DNA of 64,000 bases from DASTPP01 sp035762175 (lineage in GTDB: Bacteria > Myxococcota_A > Polyangia > Polyangiales > Polyangiaceae). The DNA is taken from NCBI GenBank assembly GCA_035762175.1, contig DASTPP010000201.1, forward strand, positions 47,063-111,062. The letters run 5' to 3'. Shown here piece after piece: positions 9,409-17,835 of this stretch. The translations under genes and the position numbers were made by a program. The stretch's first letter is position 1. Each line of letters starts with the position of its first letter. The notes below the pieces were generated by a model. That model was not told the DNA's origin and did not search any database. It saw only the letters and a list, made by a program, of their open reading frames with translations.

Positions 9409-9538
9409 GTTCGATCACCTGAGCGCCAAGCACACCGACACGCCTGAAGAGAACGCGATCGTCGACCAGATCATCCAGGGTGTCCTCAACGAGGTCTGCG
9501 AGTACTTCGACTCCGACGACGAGGACTGCCCGGCCTGA
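9409..9538 (+). other. Possible short acidic coding remnant
   Basis: About 43 codons ending in TGA 9536-9538 have protein-like composition: RFDHLSAKHTDTPEENAIV, then QGVLNEVCEYFDSDDEDCPA. No ATG or GTG with a ribosome site opens the frame; a CTG near 9419 is the only candidate. Unknown function, possibly the end of a decayed gene. Confidence 0.3.
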
Positions 9539-9543
9539 TCGGG

Positions 9544-10098
9544 TCACCCCTCTTTGCGGCGGTAATGCAGCGCGACCTGGCCGGACTTCAGGCGGGTCGT
9601 CGAGACGAGCTCGAGGCGCCGCGAGGGCTCCAGGCCCTGAAACAAGGTTGGCCCGTGGCCGGTGAAGACGGGGTGGACGACGAGACGGTACTCATCGATC
9701 AGCCCGAGCCGCTCGAGCGCCGCCGAGAGCGTGGGACTGCCCACGAGCACGCCTTGCGGGGTCTTCTCCTTCAGCCGCGTCACGGCCTCACGCAAATCCC
9801 CCTCGACGCGGAAGGTGTTGTTCCACGGGAAGTCGCGGCGCGAGGCCGAGACCACATACTTCGGCTTGGCCTCCAGCTTGCGCGCCCACTCCCGCATCGC
9901 GCGTGGCGCGTTCTCATCGCGCGCCACCGCCGGCCAGGCGCTCTCCATGAGCTCGTACGTGACGCGCCCCCACAGCATCGCCCCGGCTGCTTCCATCAGC
10001 TGCGTGAAGTAGTCGTGCAGCTCGTCGTCCGCGACCCCCTCGCGATGGTCGTAGCACCCGTCCAGCGTCACGTTGAGTCCGAAGGTCAAGAGGCCCAT
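9544..10098 (-). CDS. Dihydrofolate reductase-family protein (RibD C-terminal domain-like)
   Basis: A 184-aa protein of the RibD-C/DHFR-like reductase fold. Visible hallmarks: N-terminal LTFGLNVTLDG, the LWGRVTYELMESAWP segment typical of YyaP-type proteins, KYVVSASR, a glycine strand GVLVGSPTLSAAL, and the closing block DEYRLVVHPVFTGHGPTLF. Family members are NADPH-dependent reductases, but the substrate of this branch is unknown. Length matches the family. The ATG at 10098 lacks a clear ribosome site, and transposase remnants lie immediately upstream, so its original promoter may be lost or replaced. Confidence 0.85.
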   Translation of the reverse strand: MGLLTFGLNVTLDGCYDHREGVADDELHDYFTQLMEAAGAMLWGRVTYELMESAWPAVARDENAPRAMREWARKLEAKPKYVVSASRRDFPWNNTFRVEGDLREAVTRLKEKTPQGVLVGSPTLSAALERLGLIDEYRLVVHPVFTGHGPTLFQGLEPSRRLELVSTTRLKSGQVALHYRRKEG

Positions 10099-10117
10099 GG
10101 CGCTGATGTACTACGGC

Positions 10118-10432
10118 GGAGCAGGCGGCGATCGAGAAGCGCTTGCCGTAAAGCGCGACGACCTCCTGCGCCGTGCGTCCTGCCAGCGAGGTCGCCAGGC
10201 ACTACGGCCCTTTCATCGCCTTGGCGTGCACGACGACCGCAGCCGGCACGGCCGTGCGCTCGTCGGTCACGCGTGCGTTCGCGATCTTCCTCGCCCGCCC
10301 CGACCTCACCCGAGCGGACGCCGGCCGGCGCCCGCCGAGCTCGTCTTCGACGAGAATGCAACCCCCCGCCCGGGCCACCCCCGGACCCGACGCGCCCTCG
10401 ATCACCGCCACCGAAATCGCTTCGTTTTTCAT
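10118..10432 (-). pseudogene. Chimeric pseudogene: duplicated gene start fused to an IS4-family transposase fragment
   Basis: From ATG 10432 the frame copies the N-terminus of the gene at 6689-7756 (MKNEAISVAVIEGASGP). It then passes into a transposase-like segment, KIANARVTDERTAVPAAVVV then AKAMKGP. An in-frame TAG at about 10202-10204 stops it. The same frame beyond reads CLATSLAGRTAQEVVALYGK then RFSIAACSA, the conserved end of IS4-type transposases ('LATSL...A.EVVALYGRRFTIEE.FRD'). The TAG replaces an expected Trp. Dead on both counts. Confidence 0.65.
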
Positions 10433-10620
10433 CACACAATCCCCCGGTTGGGGCTCCACCACACCGGGAGCCCGATTGCTCCCGATACCTTCCCCTCGGC
10501 CAGCCCCCGGGGCAGTTGCTTGCCCCGACCCCGGGCGAGTGATTTTTTTTCAGCGCCCCCGACGGCGGGTCGCACCTACACCATGCGCCTTGTGCCATCG
10601 AGTAGGCGGCGTCGGTCGCC
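10417..10620 (-). repeat. Duplicated leader/5' gene segment, copy 2
   Basis: Gapless near-identical copy of 7741-7944, including the A8 run, both stem-forming segments and the GGGGGA ribosome site. Here it drives only a chimeric pseudogene. Confidence 0.8.
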
Positions 10621-10672
10621 GGGCGGGTCGGAGCCAGGACCGATAGGAAAATTAGGTGGCCGCCCCCCGATT

Positions 10673-10935
10673 TTACTTCGCGAAGTAACCCAGAGCCCCT
10701 GGACGGGCCGACGTTACTTCGCGAGATAAGGTGCAGCCTCCAGACGGGCCGACGTTACTTCGCGAGATAAGGCGCAGCCTCCAGACGGGCCGAGGTTACT
10801 TCGCGAAGTAGCCCGAGGCCCTCGGGGCGGGCCGACGTTACTTCGCGAAGTAACCCGGGGCCTCTGGGAGGGCCGACGTTATCTCGCGAAGTAACCCGGG
10901 GCCTCTGAGAGGGCCGACGTTACTTCGCGAAGTAG
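10673..10935. repeat. Array of seven 16-bp palindromes with 41-bp period
   Basis: Copies of TTACTTCGCGAAGTAA or close variants start at 10673, 10714, 10755, 10796, 10838, 10879 and 10920, so spacing is 41 bp (once 42). Copies 1 and 5 are perfect palindromes. Copies 2 and 3 end in GAGATAA, copy 6 begins TTATCTC, and copies 4 and 7 end in G. The 25 bases between palindromes are also similar (CCCGGGGCCTCTGGACGGGCCGACG-like), so these are not CRISPR spacers. The array lies about 280 bp upstream of the CHAT operon. About four helical turns per unit would put all sites on one DNA face. Confidence 0.92.
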
Positions 10936-11212
10936 CCTGGGGCTCTCTGGACGGGCCTTGGCCCGGCGGGGCTTCGGTGGGGCCGCTCGCCGGGCGCTCT
11001 CCCTCTCCCCACCAAAGGCTCTCGCCGAAAGACGTATGCACCGCCGAATTCCTGTCGTCCACCGGCGGGTTCAGGCGTCCAGATTGGCGTTCCTGTCCAG
11101 AATGAGCTGGCCACTTGTGAGGTTTTTCAGGAACTACGAAGCCCGCATCTGACCCGGCCGCGCCCGTTTGCCGGCCTCTCCACACGACGCCCCGATCGAA
11201 AGGAGAAGATCG

Positions 11213-14200
11213 ATGGGTCGATTCGCTCGTTGCCTGGGACCGCTGCTGGCGGCCCTTGTGACCCTGCGGCTGCTTGCTGCAGGCCCCGCGCAGGCTGCCC
11301 CGCCGCTCACAAAGACCTCGCTGACGCCGGCTCAACGCGGCGAGTTGGCCGAGGCGGAGCGGCTGGCCAGGGAGGCGGAGCGGCTGGGCGAGGCGGGCAA
11401 GTACGCCGAGGCGCTGCCGTTGGCAGAGAGGGCGCTCGGGCTGCGCGAGCGGGCGCTGGGGGGCGAGCACCTCGAAGTAGCGGCGAGCCTCCAGCAGGTG
11501 GGGAAGCTCTATCACTCTATGGGCCGTCTCCCGCGCGCAGAATCCTGCCATCGACGCGCGCTGGCCCTCTACGAGAAGGCGCTTGGCCCCGAGCGCCCTG
11601 ACGTGGCCACCTCACTCAACAATCTAGCCGGACTCTACCAAACGGGAGGTGCGTACGCGCAGGCCGAGCCGCTGTTTGTGCGCGCGCTGGCCCTCCACGA
11701 GAAAGCTCTTGGCAAGAATCACCCGGCCGTGGCGAACTCACTCAACAACCTGGCTGCGGTCTATCAGGCGCAGGGCGCGTATGCGAAGGCCGAACCGTTG
11801 TTTCGTCGCGCCATCTCCATCTTCGAAAGCGCGCTCGGCCCGGACCACCCCACCGTCGCCGTCGCACTCAACAACCTAGCCAACCTATACCGAGCGCAGG
11901 GCGCGTACGCGCAGGCCGAGCCGCTGTTTGTGCGCGCGCTGGCCACTCGCGAGAAGGTCCTCGGCAAGAATCACCCCGCCGTGGCCACCTCGCTCAACAA
12001 CCTGGCCGTGCTCGACCAGGCGCAGGGCGCATACGAGAAGGCCGAGCCCAAGGTCTTGCGAGCCCTTTCCATCTTCGAGCGCGCCCTCGGCCCGGACCAC
12101 CCCGCCGTGGCCACGACGCTCAACAACTTGGCTGCGCTCTATCTAGCGCAGAGTGCGCGTCATTCGCCCACGGTTGTGTACGGCCACTCGTGTAGCGAAC
12201 CCACTTATCAGAAGTCACGGCTCGGGGCCCCGAGCCTCAGCAGCACTGGCTGGGCCTACCCGACGATGAGCGTGTTCAACGGCACAGAGCTGGCCCCGGA
12301 GCAACCCTCCTGCGACAAGTACGAGATCGATCGGAAGAACGACTTCGTCGCCCTGTCCGAGCAGGTTCGGTGGCGAGCGCTAGTCAGTTTTCAAAAGGCT
12401 TTCGGCCCGGACCACCCGGCCGTGGCGACATCGTATCACGCCCTCGCCTTGCTGTACGCGGCGAAAGAGAAGGGCCGGCCCGCGGGCGCCCTCGACCTTG
12501 CGGCTCGCGCCGCGGCCGCCCGCGAACGGCACCTCGCGTCCCAACTCAGCGGGTTGCCCGCCTCGCGCAAAGGTCAACTGCTGCAGACATTCCGGGGCGA
12601 GAACGATGCGATTGCGTCCCTCCACGCCCAGCGGGCGCCCGGAGACGAAACGGCGTTGCGCCTGGCGCTCGCGACGGCGCTACGGCGCAAGGGGCGCGTA
12701 CTCGACGAACTGGCCGATGCAAGGGCGTCCTTGCGACGCCACCTCACGCCCGAGCTGCGGGCCGAGTTCGATGCACTGGCCGCGAAACAGGCCGAACTCT
12801 CGTCTCTCCGCCGTGGCACTCGGCCGGAGCAGGCCGAGGCAGTGCGAGCGCTCCGCGAAGAGCTCGACGAGCGCGAGAGCGAGCTCGCCCGCAAGAGCGT
12901 CGACTTCCGCACCCGAACGGCGCCCGTCACGATCCGGCGGGTGCAGGCGGCGCTGCCTTCGGACGCGGCGTTGGTCGAATTCTTGCGGTATCGGCGCTTC
13001 GATTTCGATGGCGGCCCGCAGCCATGGCGAGAAGAGCGCTACGTGGCCTACCTGCTTCGCCGCGAGGGGCCTCCGCGCTTCGTCGACTTGGGCGAGGCCC
13101 GCCCGATTGACGAGTGGATTCGGGCCGCGCGCGCCGGGCTGACCAGCCGCGACACGCGCGGCGACGTACGGGGGCCACTGCGCGCGCTCAGCGCGCTCGT
13201 GCTTTCGCCCGTGCGCGAAGCCCTCGGGCCCGCGCCCCACCTACTCATCTCGCCCGACGGCGCGCTGAACCTCCTGCCGTTCGAGGCGCTCGTCGACGAG
13301 CGCGGTCGCTACCTGCTGGAAACGACGCTGGTGACGTACCTGTCCAGCGGGCGCGACTTGCTGCGCCTGCGCGAGCGGCCCGTGCCACGCTCGGGACCGC
13401 TGGTTGTCGCCGGCCCCGACTACGGCCCGGGCGAGCCCTTCGTGCCGCTGCCCGGCGCCTCAGCCGAAGCCCTTGAGGTCCGCCGGCAGTTCCCCCGCGC
13501 TGCCGTTTTGCAGGGCACGGCGGCGACCAAAGAGGCGCTCGCGCAGGCGCACGGCCCGCTCTTGCTGCACGTCGCCACCCACGGCTTCTTTCGCGGCCCG
13601 ACCGCTCGCCCCCCGACCTCCGTCGCCCACCTGCGCGGCACGACGATCGAGAGCAGCACACCCGCCCCTGCGCCCGCCGAAGACCCGGCCGAGACGCTCG
13701 ACGCCGCGGGCCTGGCCTTCGCCGGCGCCAACCAGAGACCCGACGCCATCCTGAGCGCGCGCGAGCTGGCGAGCCTCGACCTATGGGGGACCAAGCTGGT
13801 CGTGCTCTCGGCGTGCGAGTCGGGCGTCGGCCAGGTCGCCTCCGGCGAGGGCGTCTACGGGCTTCGGCGCGCGCTGGTCATCGCCGGCGCGGCTTCGCAG
13901 GTCACCAGCCTCTGGAACGTGAGTGACGAGGCGACGCGGCGCTTGATGGCACACTACTACGCCGGGCTGGCCGAAGGCCGCGGCCGCTCGGAGGCGCTGC
14001 GGCGGGCGCGGCTTTCGATGCTCGCCGAGCCCGCGACGGCGCACCCGTACTACTGGGCAGCGTTCGTGCCGGCTGGCGACTGGCGCCCACTTGAGGATGG
14101 GGCGACGGTGCCGCGCGTGGCGCCAGGCGGAACGTGCGGTTGTCGCACAGCGGGTGGGGGCGCCACCGGCGGCGAGCCTGGCCTGGCACTGGCGGCGCTC

Positions 14201-14359
14201 GCGGCGGGAGCGACCTACGCCCGCCGCAAGCGCCCCCGCGACCCGCAGCAACCGTTTGCCCTTCGACGCTCGTCTTCCAACGCACGGCGCGCCGACGAGC
14301 CACTCGCCTCCGCTCCACTCCCGCAGCGAGCAGCCCTCTCGCACCGAGGCGCGCCGTGA
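11213..14359 (+). CDS. Secreted TPR-CHAT protease-like protein with MYXO-CTERM-like tail
   Basis: A 1048-aa protein starting at ATG 11213 behind AAAGGAG. A signal peptide of about 30 residues (LLAALVTLRLLAAGPAQA) is followed by kinesin-light-chain-type TPR repeats (ALGPDHPAVATSLNNLA pattern) to about residue 400. A poorly matching 75-residue Cys-containing insert at 12150-12375 breaks the TPR run. A caspase-like CHAT domain follows, with the catalytic pair His790 (HVATHGFF) and Cys868 (VVLSACESG). Near the end, CGCR, a hydrophobic stretch and ARRKR resemble the MYXO-CTERM sorting signal, though about 45 more residues follow. Likely a surface-exposed TPR-sensing protease. First gene of a three-gene operon. 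Confidence 0.88.
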   Translation: MGRFARCLGPLLAALVTLRLLAAGPAQAAPPLTKTSLTPAQRGELAEAERLAREAERLGEAGKYAEALPLAERALGLRERALGGEHLEVAASLQQVGKLYHSMGRLPRAESCHRRALALYEKALGPERPDVATSLNNLAGLYQTGGAYAQAEPLFVRALALHEKALGKNHPAVANSLNNLAAVYQAQGAYAKAEPLFRRAISIFESALGPDHPTVAVALNNLANLYRAQGAYAQAEPLFVRALATREKVLGKNHPAVATSLNNLAVLDQAQGAYEKAEPKVLRALSIFERALGPDHPAVATTLNNLAALYLAQSARHSPTVVYGHSCSEPTYQKSRLGAPSLSSTGWAYPTMSVFNGTELAPEQPSCDKYEIDRKNDFVALSEQVRWRALVSFQKAFGPDHPAVATSYHALALLYAAKEKGRPAGALDLAARAAAARERHLASQLSGLPASRKGQLLQTFRGENDAIASLHAQRAPGDETALRLALATALRRKGRVLDELADARASLRRHLTPELRAEFDALAAKQAELSSLRRGTRPEQAEAVRALREELDERESELARKSVDFRTRTAPVTIRRVQAALPSDAALVEFLRYRRFDFDGGPQPWREERYVAYLLRREGPPRFVDLGEARPIDEWIRAARAGLTSRDTRGDVRGPLRALSALVLSPVREALGPAPHLLISPDGALNLLPFEALVDERGRYLLETTLVTYLSSGRDLLRLRERPVPRSGPLVVAGPDYGPGEPFVPLPGASAEALEVRRQFPRAAVLQGTAATKEALAQAHGPLLLHVATHGFFRGPTARPPTSVAHLRGTTIESSTPAPAPAEDPAETLDAAGLAFAGANQRPDAILSARELASLDLWGTKLVVLSACESGVGQVASGEGVYGLRRALVIAGAASQVTSLWNVSDEATRRLMAHYYAGLAEGRGRSEALRRARLSMLAEPATAHPYYWAAFVPAGDWRPLEDGATVPRVAPGGTCGCRTAGGGATGGEPGLALAALAAGATYARRKRPRDPQQPFALRRSSSNARRADEPLASAPLPQRAALSHRGAP

Positions 14360-16095
14360 GCCCACCGGACGTCCGCCCCGAATCGTCCCGCGACATCGAG
14401 CCCCTGTTGCACTCTCTCGCGCTCAGCAACGGCCCCGTCGCGGGCCCCACGGGCCACCTACCGCTCGCCCACCCGCCTCGGCGCTGGGTCAAAGCGCGCG
14501 TCAAAATTCTCTTTCTCACCGCCAACGCCCTCGACGGTCGACCGCTCGGCCTCGGCAAAGAGCACCGCGTGCTCGATGAGTGTCTGCGCGCCGCCAAGTA
14601 TCGCAGCGACTTCGAGCTCGTGACCAGGGGGGCTGCACGCTTTGGCGACCTGCGCCAAGCGCTGCTCGAGTACCGGCCCGACATCGTTCACTTCGCCGGC
14701 CACGGCGGGGCCGGCGCCGGGCTGCTGATGTTGGACGAGAACGACGAGCCGATCGCCGTGTCGGCCAAGGCCCTCGCGTCCCTATTCGGCACGCTGCGCG
14801 GTGCTACCTCGCTCGTCGTGCTCAACGCGTGCTTCTCGGCCGAGCAAGCCGAGGCCATCCGCAACTGTGTCGGCCTCGCCGTCGGCATGGGCGAGGCGAT
14901 CGACGATGACGCCGCCGTCGCCTTCGCCAATGCCCTCTACCAAGCGCTCTTCTCGGGGAGCTCCGTCCGAGACGCATTCGACGTCGGCGTCGCCCAGTTG
15001 ACGGCTCGGCCTGTGCCGCAAGACCACGTGCCGCGCCTGCTCGCCCGCGAGGGCCTCGACCCCGCCACCGTCGCCTTCGCGCCCGCCCGCGGCGTTCGCC
15101 CCCAGCTGCTGGCGGCGGCCGCCGTCGCCCTCGGCGTCGTTGGGGCCTTCGGCGCGCTCCGCTGGGTCCACGAGCTCTCGACGCCTTCCCTGCCGCTGGT
15201 GCCCTCGGCGCCGGTGCTCCCGCCCCCAGCGCCCCCCCCGCCCAAGGCACCGCCCCCGCCCTGGCCGGGCATGGTCCGCATCGCTGGCGGCAAGGTACGG
15301 GTCGGTCAGTTCGACCTTGCCAAGCGTCCCGCCGCGTGCGCCACGCTCGCGGCCGCCGAAGACTGCACCGAGGCGACCCACCCCGAGCGTGCCCGCGAGC
15401 TCGAGGTGGCCACCTTCGACCTCGACGCGGCCGAGGTGACGAACGAAGACTTCGCCCTCTGGCTCGACCAAAACGCCGACCGCTGGGGCCTCGAGCCCGC
15501 ACGATACGGCGTCGTCAGCTCCAGGGCCAACGCCGACCTGCGCCTCGCTTGGGTGTGCGAGGTCGCCCGCTCCTGCAAGACGCGCAACGCGTGCGCGCCC
15601 TGCCGGCGTGGCGGCCTCGTGATCGACAAGGGCGGCCGCGTACGCGCCCGCGCGGGCTTCGAGCAGCGCCCCGCGGTGTACGTGTCCTGGTATGGCGCCA
15701 ACGACTATTGCCTGACCCGCGGCAAACGGCTGCCCCTCGACGAAGAGTGGGAGCACGCGGTCAAGGGCCACGACGGCCGCCCCTTCGCGTGGGGGGCCGA
15801 GCTGCCCACGGCCGACAGCGTCGCGTTCGGACGGCGAAACAGCCTCAAGGCCGGGGCTCGCAGCGTCCAATCGTCGAACCGAGACCGTACGCCCGAAGGC
15901 GTGTTCGACCTCTCGGGCAACGTCGCCGAGTGGGTCGACGGCAAGGGCGGCACCAAGCCCATCGCCCGCGGCGGCAGCTGGCACAGCGAGGGCCCGTGCC
16001 ACTTGCTCGGCTCGGGCTGCTCCTTCCACGAGCCCCAGGACGTCGGCCTGAGCGACGTCGGGTTTCGCTGCGCCCGCAGCGTGACCCTGCCTTGA
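14356..16095 (+). CDS. CHAT - transmembrane - FGE-sulfatase-like fusion protein
   Basis: GTG 14356 overlaps the preceding stop (GTGA), indicating translational coupling. The 579-aa product has a compact CHAT domain with His116 (HFAGHGG) and Cys159 (VVLNACFS), then one membrane segment at about 252-272 (AAAAVALGVVGAFGAL). A Pro-rich linker follows, then a formylglycine-generating-enzyme-like domain: EVTNEDFALWL, YVSWYGANDYCLTRGKRLP, GNVAEWVDG, RGGSW, VGFRCAR. The cysteines after RGGSW (C-x6-C) do not match the catalytic CxxxxC of true FGE, so a binding or scaffold role is more likely. CHAT should be cytoplasmic and the FGE-like part periplasmic. Confidence 0.87.
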   Translation: MSPPDVRPESSRDIEPLLHSLALSNGPVAGPTGHLPLAHPPRRWVKARVKILFLTANALDGRPLGLGKEHRVLDECLRAAKYRSDFELVTRGAARFGDLRQALLEYRPDIVHFAGHGGAGAGLLMLDENDEPIAVSAKALASLFGTLRGATSLVVLNACFSAEQAEAIRNCVGLAVGMGEAIDDDAAVAFANALYQALFSGSSVRDAFDVGVAQLTARPVPQDHVPRLLAREGLDPATVAFAPARGVRPQLLAAAAVALGVVGAFGALRWVHELSTPSLPLVPSAPVLPPPAPPPPKAPPPPWPGMVRIAGGKVRVGQFDLAKRPAACATLAAAEDCTEATHPERARELEVATFDLDAAEVTNEDFALWLDQNADRWGLEPARYGVVSSRANADLRLAWVCEVARSCKTRNACAPCRRGGLVIDKGGRVRARAGFEQRPAVYVSWYGANDYCLTRGKRLPLDEEWEHAVKGHDGRPFAWGAELPTADSVAFGRRNSLKAGARSVQSSNRDRTPEGVFDLSGNVAEWVDGKGGTKPIARGGSWHSEGPCHLLGSGCSFHEPQDVGLSDVGFRCARSVTLP

Positions 16096-16108
16096 AAGGG
16101 AGACGACC

Positions 16109-17128
16109 ATGGCCCGTGCGCTCCGACCTCCGCACCGACGACCGACCTTCGCTCCGCCCCGCCCCCTGCGTCTCGTCGCCGGGGCGCTGCGCGCCGCCGG
16201 CCTTGCGACCGCGCTTGCCTCGTGCCTCGGCCCCCGCGAGCCGCCCTGCGCCCCCTCGCCCGAAGGACGCTGCGCCCCCGACGCCCCCCTGAAGGTCGAG
16301 GTGTGGGCGCGCACCGAGGGCTCGCGCCAAGGCCCCTTCGCCCAGGGCATGCGCCTGCAGGCGGGAGACAAGATTTTCGTCGAGGCCCGGGTCTCGAAGG
16401 ACGCGCACCTGTACGTGCTGCACTGCACCGCCGAGCGCACGCTCGAACGCTACCCCGACGTCGGATCGCTCCCCTTCCGCGCCAACGAGCGCGACGACGC
16501 GCCGGCGCGCCACACCTGGTTCGTGCTCGACGCGCAGCCCGGCAAAGAAGTCATTTATATCGTCGCGTCCGAGCGCGCGCTCGAACACGCCGACCCCCAG
16601 CTCGACGCCGCCATCCACCGGGCCCGCGGCGGGCGGGGGCCGAGCGCCGATTGCGGCGAAGCGCACTTCGAAGACGCCCTGGCGGGCGGGGCCTTCCACG
16701 TGCCCACCGCCCCGCCGAGCAATGCAACCGACCTGCCGCTCCTTAGCGCCGCGCCGTTCACCCCCTCGTGGCCGACACGACCGCGGCCGATTCCCCCCTC
16801 CGAGGTGCCGCCGGCATCGCCGTCCGAGCCCATGACCGCCGAACGAGCGCGGCCGCGCCCTCGGACCGAGACGCCCGCCCCACCCTCGACGACGAAGCCC
16901 TTCGACTCCACGCTATCTCCGCTCGAAGAGACGGGCGAAGACGCGTCTGCCCCGAGCCCCCCGGCCTGGTCTCGCCAAGAGTCGGAGCGCCCCGCTTCGG
17001 CGGCGCCCAACGCCGAGCCGATCGACCATACCGCCCGCGGCACGACCATCCAGGGCGGCAGCGGCTCGAAGGCGACGCAGGCCGATGGCCAGGGCATCGC
17101 CGTCATTCGCCTCGCGTTCGAGCACTGA
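16109..17128 (+). CDS. DUF4384-type lipoprotein of the CHAT operon
   Basis: A 339-aa lipoprotein 13 bp after the CHAT-FGE gene, with ribosome site AAAGGGAG. The lipobox LASC gives lipidated Cys39. Residues about 60-165 (MRLQAGDKIFVEARVSKDAH, YVLHCTAE, QPGKEVIYIVASERAL) match DUF4384, a small beta domain often encoded with TPR, CHAT and kinase-like signalling genes. The C-terminal half is a long Pro/Ser/Thr/Glu-rich disordered stretch ending in TIQGGSGSKATQADGQ and IRLAFEH. Probably an envelope adaptor that contacts the two CHAT proteins; that is inference from the operon. Confidence 0.8.
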   Translation: MARALRPPHRRPTFAPPRPLRLVAGALRAAGLATALASCLGPREPPCAPSPEGRCAPDAPLKVEVWARTEGSRQGPFAQGMRLQAGDKIFVEARVSKDAHLYVLHCTAERTLERYPDVGSLPFRANERDDAPARHTWFVLDAQPGKEVIYIVASERALEHADPQLDAAIHRARGGRGPSADCGEAHFEDALAGGAFHVPTAPPSNATDLPLLSAAPFTPSWPTRPRPIPPSEVPPASPSEPMTAERARPRPRTETPAPPSTTKPFDSTLSPLEETGEDASAPSPPAWSRQESERPASAAPNAEPIDHTARGTTIQGGSGSKATQADGQGIAVIRLAFEH

Positions 17129-17461
17129 CCCAGCCCGCGCCCGATGCACAACGGAGGGCTTGCGGCCGTAGCGCCGGCGAGCTCTGACGTGGCCCCAAGC
17201 GGGCGTAGGCACACGGGGGCCGATGTCGGGCTTCGGGGGCTTCTCCGTACGCGTCGAAGGACGACGGCCAGTCAGGGCATTTCGAGAAAAAAGCGAACAG
17301 TTGATCGTTTCTCTGCAGTGAGGTCCGAGGCTCGATCGTCCTTACCTCAGCAGCGCGCACGAACCGAGCCGCGAACAGCATCCGAGGGAGGGGCCGACCT
17401 ACCCGAGGGGGTGCTCGTGGCGCTTTGCTCGGCGTCGCTGCTTCAAACAAGGAGACGGTTG
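17129..17461. other. Intergenic stretch, no gene supported
   Basis: 333 bases between the CHAT operon and a small secreted peptide. It has a locally AT-richer patch near 17277-17330 that could hold a promoter, but no consensus boxes are clear enough to call. Confidence 0.5.
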
Positions 17462-17608
17462 ATGCGAAAGCTACCATTCCTTCTGCTGACGGCGGCCGCC
17501 GCCCTCCCCGCCAACCCTGCCTTGGCCATGTGTCCCGTCTGGGACGACGGAAGTTGCTCGCCTTGGTGCTGCAACAGCCCCGTCCTCCTTGACCTGGGTG
17601 AGCCCTGA
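17462..17608 (+). CDS. Small Cys-rich secreted peptide
   Basis: A 48-aa product starting at ATG 17462, seven bases after an AAGGAG site, which makes it convincing despite its size. The first 22 residues are a clean signal peptide (MRKLPFLLLTAAAALPANPA, then LA). The mature part is about 26 residues with four cysteines (AMCPVWDDGSCSPWCCNSPV), suggesting two disulfides. It lies just upstream of a secreted protease and could be a protease-associated peptide or toxin-like factor; neither is shown. No family recognised. Confidence 0.6.
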   Translation: MRKLPFLLLTAAAALPANPALAMCPVWDDGSCSPWCCNSPVLLDLGEP

Positions 17609-17835
17609 AGTAGGGGCCTTTGGCCCGCCTTTGCCAATGGGTACGCCGGTACCCCGGTCGCACGGGCTGAGCTTAACAGGCCAGTCACAACCTTACCGCG
17701 CAGGCTGTGAGAGATGCCATTTTTGCCGCAAGCGAGCTGACTCGACCTCGCGCATTTCTTTCGCAGCAAGCCATGAGGCGCGACAAACGGGCCGCGACTC
17801 ACATACGGCAACCATGCACGAACAGGAGCAAGACC
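17609..17835. other. Intergenic region upstream of protease
   Basis: About 227 bases with lower G+C than the surroundings. No gene seen. Likely contains the protease promoter, but no element can be assigned. Confidence 0.45.

Noticed and set aside
10673..10935. CRISPR array
   Set aside because: Repeats are only 16 bp and perfectly palindromic, spacers are near-identical to each other, and no cas genes are present.
17144..17461. N-terminal extension of the 48-aa secreted peptide
   Set aside because: The upstream codons are Arg-rich and lack a start signal. The ATG at 17462 has an AAGGAG site and begins a clean signal peptide.
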